From Pseudomonadota bacterium (GTDB lineage Bacteria > Desulfobacterota > Desulfobacteria > Desulfobacterales > Desulfobacteraceae), in assembly GCA_018816605.1 (NCBI GenBank), contig JAHIVS010000372.1:1-21839 (forward strand): a stretch of 21,839 nucleotides of DNA. The letters are read 5' to 3'. Positions 15,592 through 21,839 of the stretch are shown here, piece after piece (positions within the stretch are counted from its first letter, which is position 1; each line of letters opens with the position of its first letter). The notes under the pieces were generated by a model. It was not told the origin of the DNA. It made no database searches and saw nothing but the letters and a program-made list of their open reading frames with translations. The translations under genes were made by a program, and so were the position numbers.

Positions 15592-16263
15592 TTATGTGGG
15601 CGCACCGTATTGTTCAAGATAGGCATGAATTTTATCCAGCATGGCATCGTCTAAAACCACCCGGCCGTCAATGACACGGTTATGCAGGAAGGCCGTGATA
15701 TCTGAAATGGTGACAATGGAAAAAATGGGGATGCCCAGGATTTTTTCCACTTCCTTGAGGGCGTTTAGGTCTGTTTTTCCCTTTTCCTGGCGGTTGACGC
15801 TGATCACAATCCCAACAACCTTCGGAGAACCGCAGGCCTTCAGAACTTCTAAAGATTCCCGGATGGCCTTGCCCGAGGTGATCACATCATCCACCAGCAC
15901 CAGCCGGGAGGCGGCCGTTAAGGGCATGCCCACCACTGCACTTTTGTCGGCATAGGTCTTTGCCTCTTTGCGGTTAAAGACGTATCCCCTGTCAAGGCCC
16001 ATGTCCGACAGGGCGGAAGCTGCAGCAATGCATAGGGGGATTCCCTTGTAGGCCGGTCCGTATATCCCGTCAAACTTTTCTCCAAAGTGTTCTTTTACGG
16101 CACGGGCATAATAGGTGCCCAGGGTCTTGATCTTGCTGCCGGTGTCGAACATGCCGGTATTGATGAAGTAGGGGGCGATCCGCCCGCTTTTTAATTCAAA
16201 TTCACCGAATTTCAAAGCATTACAATGAACTAAAAATTCAATGAATTCCTGCTGGTATGTCAT
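15592..16263 (-). CDS. pyrE: Orotate phosphoribosyltransferase
   Basis: A 223-residue cytosolic enzyme that joins orotate and PRPP to form orotidine 5'-phosphate in pyrimidine synthesis. Visible features: ELKSGRIAPYFINTG near 23-37, YGPAYKGIPL at 69-78, the catalytic loop region FNRKEAK at 96-102, and the PRPP-binding signature LVLVDDVITSGKA at 121-133. Length fits the family. ATG at 16263 with AAGGAAA upstream is chosen; a further 18 codons are open but begin without a ribosome site. It follows pyrK by 63 bp, the widest gap in this block, with no clear promoter in it. Confidence 0.95.
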   Translation of the reverse strand: MTYQQEFIEFLVHCNALKFGEFELKSGRIAPYFINTGMFDTGSKIKTLGTYYARAVKEHFGEKFDGIYGPAYKGIPLCIAAASALSDMGLDRGYVFNRKEAKTYADKSAVVGMPLTAASRLVLVDDVITSGKAIRESLEVLKACGSPKVVGIVISVNRQEKGKTDLNALKEVEKILGIPIFSIVTISDITAFLHNRVIDGRVVLDDAMLDKIHAYLEQYGAPT

Positions 16264-16326
16264 GGGGGTTTCCTTGTTAGTTGGTTGAAGCATGGGGGGT
16301 ATCCTAGGGGGTTCCAAAAAATCGGG

Positions 16327-17148
16327 TCATTGGCAGCGCCATGAAAAATACTGGTCCAGGCCCACGGGTTTTCCGGATTTTAACAGGGCTGTTTTATTAA
16401 AATCCTCCATGGTGCGAAGCTGTTTTGAGTCAAATACCGGCCCGTCCTTGCACACCACCTGGTGGCCGCAGACACAGGCCCCGCAAACGCCGAATCCGCA
16501 GCGCATGTAGCGCTCCAGGGAAACCTGGCAGGGGATATCAAAGGATTCGCAGACAAGAAAAATTTTGTGCATCATGATTTCAGGACCGCAGGCATAGACC
16601 ATCTTCAATGGGGGGCCATTCTCTTTTTTCCGGGTTAAAATGGCCTGTTCCAGAAGATCGGTGACAAATCCCTTGTGTCCCTGGCTGCCGTCATCGGTGC
16701 AGATTTGTCTTGGGGTGTCAAATCTTTCAGGGTACAGGAGAAAGTCTTTGGATCTGGCGCCGTGGATGAAAACAATTTTTTTGTCCAGGGCGTCAACCAA
16801 AGGGGCAAGGGGGGCCATTCCGCAGCCGCCGGCCACAACAGCAATATCCGGAGAGGATAAAATGTCAAATCCGTTGCCAAAGGGTCCGCGAAATCCAACC
16901 AGCGCTCCTTCTTCCAGGGCCACGGCCTGTTTGGAAAAAATTCCTTTGGCTTCGATGGTGATGGCGAACCCGGTTTTGCTGTGATGGGAGATGGTATAGG
17001 GCTTTTCGTCCAGGCCGGGTATCCAGACCATGACAAATTGACCGGGTTTAAACCCAAGAACATGGTCAAAATGCAGGGTGGCAAAAGAGGGACCATGGAT
17101 TGTTTTTTGGGCCACCCTGAGCATGACGGGGGTCTGGGGAGCGTTCAT
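16327..17148 (-). CDS. pyrK: Dihydroorotate dehydrogenase electron-transfer subunit
   Basis: A 273-residue flavoprotein that moves electrons from PyrD to NAD+ through FAD and a [2Fe-2S] cluster. The FAD/NAD-binding part (ferredoxin reductase-like) covers about 5-195, with KPYTIS at 49-54, GPFGNGFD at 88-95 and GGCGMAPL at 107-114. The C-terminal cluster motif has C217, C222, C225 and C233 (RCGFGVCGACVCG), then CKDGPVF. All four cluster ligands are present. ATG overlaps the pyrD stop by 4 bp (ATGA), as expected for partners. Its presence shows that the neighbouring PyrD is the NAD-linked class 1B form. Confidence 0.95.
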   Translation of the reverse strand: MNAPQTPVMLRVAQKTIHGPSFATLHFDHVLGFKPGQFVMVWIPGLDEKPYTISHHSKTGFAITIEAKGIFSKQAVALEEGALVGFRGPFGNGFDILSSPDIAVVAGGCGMAPLAPLVDALDKKIVFIHGARSKDFLLYPERFDTPRQICTDDGSQGHKGFVTDLLEQAILTRKKENGPPLKMVYACGPEIMMHKIFLVCESFDIPCQVSLERYMRCGFGVCGACVCGHQVVCKDGPVFDSKQLRTMEDFNKTALLKSGKPVGLDQYFSWRCQ

Positions 17149-18080
17149 TGGGCCTTTCCTTTGTTTTCTACGGCATCCCTTCCATGGGCTGCGCCCCTGA
17201 TTTTTTCCAGGGTGGTGTCATGGGCGCACAGCCAGGCGTTTAATTCCTGGTTGACCTTTTTAAAAATCTCCATTCCCCGATACCTCACCCCGGAACCAAT
17301 GCCCACAAGGCTTGCCCCTGCCATGATCATCTCCACGGCATCTTTTCCGGTGGTGACGCCTCCCAGCCCGATGATGGGAATGGACACAGCCTGGAAAATA
17401 TCATAAACGCATCGAACGGCAATGGGGCGTATCATGGGCCCTGAAAGTCCGCCCTTCTTAAAGGCCAGGATGGGCATTTTCGCTTCGATATCAATGACCA
17501 TGCCGGGTCCGGCGGTATTAATGGCGCAGATGGCGTTGGCTCCGGCCTCTTCACAGGCCTTTGCAATTTTTGCAATATCCGGGGCCTGGGGGGTGAGTTT
17601 GGCAATCAGGGGGATGTCCCCAATGACCTGTTTCACGGCTGACACCACATCAAAGGCCGATTGTTCGCTTACCCCGAATATCATGCCGTGCTGTTCGGAA
17701 TTGGGGCAGGAAATATTGATTTCAATGAAATCCGGGTGTTTGCCAGCAACAAAGTTTGCCACCATCTGATACTCTGCCACCGAGCCGCCATAGATGCTGG
17801 CATTCAGGGGGAACGTGCGTGTCTCAAGGGCCTGCCACTCTTCTTCCATGTGGGCATATCCCGGGGTGGGAAGCCCCACTGCATTGATCATACCGCATCC
17901 CAGGTCGATGACCGTGGGGTTCTTATGGCCGTCCCTGGGGGCAGGTCCTATGGATTTCATGGTCACAAGACCGCATCCGTTCTCATGGACCCGCTCCAGG
18001 ATCTGCTTGTTGTTTCCCAGAACACCCGAGGCCAGCACCAGGGGATTTTTTAAGGTTTTGCCCAGAAAATGAAGGGTCAT
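17145..18080 (-). CDS. pyrD: Dihydroorotate dehydrogenase, class 1B catalytic subunit
   Basis: A 311-residue FMN enzyme that oxidises dihydroorotate to orotate. It shows the N-terminal NPLVLASGVLG, the class 1 catalytic loop FIEINISCPN with the active-site cysteine C125, KLTPQAPDI, and the FMN-phosphate region IGLGGVTTGKDAVEMIMAGA. No membrane anchor is seen, in line with the soluble class 1 type. It starts at ATG 18080 with CGGAGAAGT just upstream, 24 bp after nqrF, and overlaps pyrK by 4 bp. Electrons go through PyrK to NAD+, giving NADH that the adjacent Nqr complex can use. Confidence 0.95.
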   Translation of the reverse strand: MTLHFLGKTLKNPLVLASGVLGNNKQILERVHENGCGLVTMKSIGPAPRDGHKNPTVIDLGCGMINAVGLPTPGYAHMEEEWQALETRTFPLNASIYGGSVAEYQMVANFVAGKHPDFIEINISCPNSEQHGMIFGVSEQSAFDVVSAVKQVIGDIPLIAKLTPQAPDIAKIAKACEEAGANAICAINTAGPGMVIDIEAKMPILAFKKGGLSGPMIRPIAVRCVYDIFQAVSIPIIGLGGVTTGKDAVEMIMAGASLVGIGSGVRYRGMEIFKKVNQELNAWLCAHDTTLEKIRGAAHGRDAVENKGKAQ

Positions 18081-18104
18081 ACTTCTCCGATGGCTAGGGT
18101 CTGG

Positions 18105-19310
18105 TTAAAATTTATCATAAAAAATCATGTCGTCTTCCACCCCAAGATCGTGCAGGGCAGTAATAATGGCATCCACCATGGGCGGGGGACCGCACAAATA
18201 ATATTCAATTTCCGTGGGATCTTCATGGCTGCACAGATAGGAATCACACAAATGGGTATGGATAAAGCCGGTAAGCCCCGTCCAGTTGTCTTCCGGGTCC
18301 GGGCTGGACAGGGCAATATTATAGGTAAAATTGTCGTACCGCGTATCCAGGTCCCTGAAGGTTTCGTCATAGAACATCTCTTTTCTGGACCGGGCGCCGT
18401 ACCAGAAAGAAATTTTCCGCCGGGTGTGAAGACCGTCCAGCTGGCAAAGAATATGACTTCTCAAGGGGGCCATGCCGGCCCCCCCGCCGATAAAGCACAT
18501 TTCCCTTTCCGTGTCCCTGGCCATGAAATCCCCATAGGGTCCGCTGACCTGGACCGTGTCCCCGGGTTTGAGGCCAAAGACAAAGGAAGACCCGAACCCC
18601 GGCGGGATGCCTTCGGTCCCCGGCGGCGGGGTGGCAATCCGGACATTCATCATCATGATCCCGTTGTCATGGGGCGGGTTGGCCAAAGAATAGGCCCGGA
18701 ACCCGGCTTTTTTGCCCCGAGCGGTAAGGGAAAGAAAATTGTATTTTTTCCATTCGCTTACATATTTGCTTTGAATATGGAAATCCTTGAAGGTCAGATC
18801 ATACTCGGGCACGTCAATCTGGATATAGGCCCCGGCCTTGAAATCCATGGGGGTCTCGGGCTTAAGTACCAGTTCCTTGATAAAGGTGGCCACATTGTCA
18901 TTGGAAACCACGGTGGCATTGACTTTTTTAATACCGAAGATGGATTCGGGAATTTTGATCTCCATGTCCTCTTTTATCTTGAGCTGGCAGGAGAGACGCT
19001 TGCCGGCCAGCTTGTCCTTGCGGCTCAGGTGGGCCAGCTCCGTGGGCAGGATACTGCCGCCTCCTTTAACCACTTCGCATTTGCACATGCCACAGGAGCC
19101 GGATCCGCCGCAGGCAGAGGGCAGAAAAATCTCCCGGGCTGACAGGGCAGCCAAAAGGGAGGGGGTGCCGGAAATTTTTAAGGGCGTTTCCTTGTTGATG
19201 ATGACCTCATGTTCCCCTTCACTTGTGACCTTGGCTTCCACAAAAAGCAGTACCGAAACCAGGGCAAAGATTACACCTGAAAAGACCAGTATGCTGATAA
19301 AATAAATCAA
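18105..19310 (-). CDS. nqrF: Na+-translocating NADH:quinone reductase, subunit F (NADH-oxidising)
   Basis: A 401-residue subunit that takes electrons from NADH into the Nqr complex. It has one N-terminal membrane helix (about 3-25), a [2Fe-2S] ferredoxin domain with C67, C73, C76 and C108 (ACGGSGSCGMCKC), then an FAD/NADH reductase domain with RAYS at 205-208 and GGGAGMAPLRSH at 275-286, ending in DDMIFYDKF. The start codon is TTG: AAAGGAG is 7 bases upstream, the membrane helix begins directly after it, and no in-frame ATG exists before the ferredoxin domain. It is 12 bp after nqrE. Confidence 0.95.
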   Translation of the reverse strand: MIYFISILVFSGVIFALVSVLLFVEAKVTSEGEHEVIINKETPLKISGTPSLLAALSAREIFLPSACGGSGSCGMCKCEVVKGGGSILPTELAHLSRKDKLAGKRLSCQLKIKEDMEIKIPESIFGIKKVNATVVSNDNVATFIKELVLKPETPMDFKAGAYIQIDVPEYDLTFKDFHIQSKYVSEWKKYNFLSLTARGKKAGFRAYSLANPPHDNGIMMMNVRIATPPPGTEGIPPGFGSSFVFGLKPGDTVQVSGPYGDFMARDTEREMCFIGGGAGMAPLRSHILCQLDGLHTRRKISFWYGARSRKEMFYDETFRDLDTRYDNFTYNIALSSPDPEDNWTGLTGFIHTHLCDSYLCSHEDPTEIEYYLCGPPPMVDAIITALHDLGVEDDMIFYDKF

Positions 19311-19322
19311 TGATTGTCTCCT

Positions 19323-19931
19323 TTAAAGGGTAATGCCTGAGAACATCATGAAGGTCATGGCCATGAGGCCTGCAACGATCATGGTGATGCCGAATCCTTC
19401 AAGCCCTTTTGGAACATCGGCATAAAGGGTTTTTTTCCGGATGGCGGCCATGGACACGATGGCCAGCATCCACCCCGTGCCCGAGCCGGCGCCAAAGACA
19501 ATGGACTCGACCAGGGTGTAATTGCGTTCCACCATAAAAAGCGAGGTTCCCAGAATGGCGCAGTTCACGGCAATGAGGGGCAAGAACACCCCCAGGCTGG
19601 CGTAGAGCAGGGGTGAATACTTGTCGATGATCATCTCCACGGCCTGGACAATGGCGGCAATGACAGCAATAAAGGTGATAAATTTTAAAAAGCTTAGATC
19701 AAGATCCGGAAACCCTGCCCAGGAAAGGGCGCCGGGTGCCAATAGTCCGTGGTAGATGATCCAGTTGACAGGGCTTGTGACGGTGAGGACAAAGATAACA
19801 GCAAAGCCCAGACCGGCTGCGGTTTCAATGTTTTTGGAGACCGCAATGAACGAACACATCCCCAAAAAGTATGCCAGAAGGATATTTCCGATAAATACCG
19901 AATTGATAAACAGACTCAACAAATCACCCAT
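19323..19931 (-). CDS. nqrE: Na+-translocating NADH:quinone reductase, subunit E
   Basis: A 202-residue integral membrane subunit with about six helices, homologous to NqrD and RnfA. It keeps cysteines C26 (GMCSF) and C124 (VNCAILG), which in the family help bind the iron centre buried between NqrD and NqrE. AAGGAG lies close before the ATG at 19931. Length is typical. It stands between nqrD (53 bp upstream) and nqrF (12 bp downstream). Confidence 0.95.
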   Translation of the reverse strand: MGDLLSLFINSVFIGNILLAYFLGMCSFIAVSKNIETAAGLGFAVIFVLTVTSPVNWIIYHGLLAPGALSWAGFPDLDLSFLKFITFIAVIAAIVQAVEMIIDKYSPLLYASLGVFLPLIAVNCAILGTSLFMVERNYTLVESIVFGAGSGTGWMLAIVSMAAIRKKTLYADVPKGLEGFGITMIVAGLMAMTFMMFSGITL

Positions 19932-19984
19932 GGTTGCTCCTTAATTTTTTCCCTTTTGCCGGATCTTGCAGTTTTGCCCGCCCT

Positions 19985-20617
19985 TTATTTTTTTTCATGG
20001 GAAATCCCTGGCAGACTGTTTTTGAGCCAGACCAAAAGTCCGATAATAAAAAAAGCGCCCGGTGCCAATACCATAAGCCCCATGTTCTGGTAACCGGCAT
20101 CAAATAAAATCCGGGGAATGACGGGCAGGCCAAAGATTTTCCCAGAGCCCAGTAACTCCCGCAAGAAGGCCACAAAAACAAGGATCAGGCCGTAGCCGAT
20201 GCCGTTGGCGATGCCGTCCACAAAAGAGTCAATGGGGTCGTTGGCAAGGGCAAAGGCTTCGGCCCTGCCCAGGACAATACAATTGGTAATGATCAACCCC
20301 ACAAAAATGGACAGCTGCTTGGAAATATCATAGAGAAACGCTTTGAGAATCTGGTCGGTGACGATGACCAGGGAGGCAATGATGGCCAGCTCCACGATGA
20401 TCCGAATATTGGAGGGGATTTTTTTGCGCAAAGAGGAAATGAGCATGCTGGAAAAAGCGGTGACCACGGTCAGGGCCACGGCCATGACAAGGGCCGTTGA
20501 CATCTGAACCGTGACGGCCAAGGCAGAACAGATGCCCAGCACCTGGTAGGCCACGGGGTTTTCTTTCCAGATACCTTTCACCAATAGCTCTGTGTAATGT
20601 GTCTTATCTTTTAACAT
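19985..20617 (-). CDS. nqrD: Na+-translocating NADH:quinone reductase, subunit D
   Basis: A 210-residue integral membrane subunit with about six helices, homologous to RnfE. The cysteines expected for the shared NqrD/NqrE iron centre are present: C30 in LGICSALAV and C113 in [14 protein letters not shown]. The N-terminal part before the first helix is short and polar, as usual. AAAAAGGA precedes the ATG. The gap to nqrC is 30 bp. Confidence 0.95.
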   Translation of the reverse strand: MLKDKTHYTELLVKGIWKENPVAYQVLGICSALAVTVQMSTALVMAVALTVVTAFSSMLISSLRKKIPSNIRIIVELAIIASLVIVTDQILKAFLYDISKQLSIFVGLIITNCIVLGRAEAFALANDPIDSFVDGIANGIGYGLILVFVAFLRELLGSGKIFGLPVIPRILFDAGYQNMGLMVLAPGAFFIIGLLVWLKNSLPGISHEKK

Positions 20618-20647
20618 GATAGTCCTTTTTGTATGGGGAGCGCATGT

Positions 20648-21385
20648 TTACTCCTTTTTTTTGGCGGTCAGTCCTTTCTGGCGAAAGGTGATGGACAAGG
20701 GTTCATATTGGGCCAGGGTGGACTTGATGCCCTGGGAAAGGTATTTGCCGGTCAGGGTGGCCCCGCTGATGCCGTCCACATGGTTTGCCTGTTCCGATTT
20801 GGGCAGGTCGGCAGCTTTGCCCTTGGCAATGCCCACCGAGACAAATTGGTTCTGGGAATTGAGGATTTTCTTGCCTTTGAAGTTTTTTTGAAACCAGGCG
20901 CTTTCAATTTCTCCGCCAAGCCCCGGTGTTTCCGAATGGCTGAATATGGAAAATCCGGACACGGTTTGGCCGTCATTTTCAAAGGCCAGATAGCCCTGGA
21001 TTTTTCCCCAGAGACCCCGGCTGTTGATGGGCAGGATATATCCCAGGTTTCCTTTATCTGTCTTGTAAAAATACAGATGCAGGGACGCTTTGCTGTCGGC
21101 ATCAAGGATTTTCCCCTGGTTGTCCACGATTACCGCCTGGATATGGGTATCATACAGGGTTTTTATCTCGGCTTTGGACGGTTTGTTATTGGGGTCGATG
21201 AGGTTGGCAGCCTTGAGAAGATTGATTTTTTTGTCCAGCTCAATGTTTTCCTGCTGGAGCCCTTTTAAGCCGCTGGCCGCTGCCGTGATCATCAGACTGC
21301 AGATAAACGAGACCAGCAATGCAAATTTGATCACATTTATCCGGCTGTTTTTATCCGGCGTTTTTTCAGGTAGTGTTTCAGACAT
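20648..21385 (-). CDS. nqrC: Na+-translocating NADH:quinone reductase, subunit C
   Basis: A 245-residue subunit with one N-terminal membrane helix (about 17-38) and a periplasmic FMN-binding domain. The flavin attachment motif SGATLT is at 207-212, where T210 should carry the phosphoester-linked FMN. ETPGLGGEI, another family mark, is at 152-160. I take ATG at 21385, after AGAGGAT; it overlaps the nqrB end by 8 bp. A longer open frame extends into nqrB but has no support as a start. Attachment of FMN needs the ApbE transferase, which is not in this window. Confidence 0.94.
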   Translation of the reverse strand: MSETLPEKTPDKNSRINVIKFALLVSFICSLMITAAASGLKGLQQENIELDKKINLLKAANLIDPNNKPSKAEIKTLYDTHIQAVIVDNQGKILDADSKASLHLYFYKTDKGNLGYILPINSRGLWGKIQGYLAFENDGQTVSGFSIFSHSETPGLGGEIESAWFQKNFKGKKILNSQNQFVSVGIAKGKAADLPKSEQANHVDGISGATLTGKYLSQGIKSTLAQYEPLSITFRQKGLTAKKKE

Positions 21386-21839
21386 TGGGTATCCTCTTTG
21401 ATGTTTTGTATTTGATAACCAGGTGGTCCAGCAAAGGGGCAAACACATTCATGAACAGGATGGCCAGCATGGTGCCTTCCACAAAGGCCGGGTTCACCAC
21501 CCGGATGGTCACGGTGAGAAATCCGATTAAAAAGCCGAAGGCCCACCGTCCCGCATGGGTGCCGGGAGCGGAAACCGGATCCGTGGCCATAAAGCAGATC
21601 CCGAACAAAAACCCGCCGGAGAACAGATGGTAGAGGGGGCCTGCATTGGCCCAGGATTCCCGGCCTCCGGGAATAAGGAAAAAGAGAATGGCCGTTACCA
21701 CAAGGCCCGCAATCCCGCCCAGAACAATTCGGTGGTTGGCAATGCGGGTGACAATGAGGAAAAGAACCCCCAAAAGGCAGCACAGGGCGGATGTCTCGCC
21801 GATACTGCCCGGTATGACCCCTAGAAAAAGATCAGACAG
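21378..21839 (-). CDS. nqrB: Na+-translocating NADH:quinone reductase, subunit B (partial, C-terminal part)
   Basis: The last 153 residues of NqrB; the 5' end lies beyond the window. Several membrane helices are visible. Near the window edge IPGSIGETSALCC contains the family's GETS stretch, whose threonine I take to be the FMN-bearing residue by homology (from memory, not checked). CFMATDPVSAP and the closing LLDHLVIKYK are also typical of NqrB. The frame stays open to the last base of the window. The stop at 21378-21380 lies inside nqrC, an 8-bp overlap. Confidence 0.93.
   Translation of the reverse strand: MSDLFLGVIPGSIGETSALCCLLGVLFLIVTRIANHRIVLGGIAGLVVTAILFFLIPGGRESWANAGPLYHLFSGGFLFGICFMATDPVSAPGTHAGRWAFGFLIGFLTVTIRVVNPAFVEGTMLAILFMNVFAPLLDHLVIKYKTSKRIPNV

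Noticed and set aside
18069..19142. Plus-strand open frame of about 350 codons
   Set aside because: Antisense to nqrF, whose cofactor motifs are complete.

Overview
The window looks like a chromosomal segment of an anaerobic, probably marine, deltaproteobacterium of the Desulfobacteraceae type (Desulfobacterota sulfate reducers). That placement is inference. It rests on the combination of a Na+-translocating NADH:quinone reductase (Nqr), an indolepyruvate:ferredoxin oxidoreductase, the formate dehydrogenase maturation factor FdhD, a ferritin-like protein, a class 1B (NAD-linked) dihydroorotate dehydrogenase and PAS/receiver signalling proteins. There is no rRNA, tRNA, CRISPR array, transposase or phage gene. 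Coding density is high: the longest gene-free stretch is about 220 bp (11563-11782), a divergent promoter region.

Layout. (1) 1-153: the end of an unidentified plus-strand gene, converging on and overlapping the next block. (2) 143-5414, minus strand: fdhD, a ferritin-like protein, a SLC13/DASS transporter with RCK domains and a soluble hybrid histidine kinase, read in that order with short gaps. (3) 5511-6947, minus: a PAS-repeat protein with a degenerate, histidine-less HisKA domain. (4) 7047-11562, minus: a chromate-resistance-type operon, chrB - MFS transporter - chrA - rhodanese/HD fusion, with a good promoter and two repeated near-palindromes just upstream of chrB. (5) 11783-15086, plus: a small unknown protein, iorA, iorB and a metallo-beta-lactamase-fold hydrolase, behind a strong sigma-70-like promoter. 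(6) 15087-21839, minus: nqrB (partial), nqrC, nqrD, nqrE, nqrF, pyrD, pyrK, pyrE and a cysteine-rich DUF3795-like protein. The genes are so tightly spaced that the pyrimidine genes appear to be read together with the Nqr genes.

How the parts may work together. The Nqr complex oxidises NADH, reduces quinone and pumps Na+. PyrDK oxidises dihydroorotate and passes electrons to NAD+, so the two sit next to each other both in the genome and in electron flow. IorAB oxidises aryl-pyruvates from aromatic amino acids with ferredoxin as acceptor. In the chr block, ChrB-type proteins are repressors or sensors and ChrA exports chromate; the MFS and rhodanese/HD proteins are accessories of unknown role.

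I found no clearly unprecedented system. The most unusual items are the chr operon ending in a rhodanese-HD fusion, the IorA ferredoxin domain lacking one ligand cysteine in each cluster motif, the kinase-like protein with no phospho-acceptor histidine, the nqr-pyr linkage, and a structured RNA region at 6990-7076.
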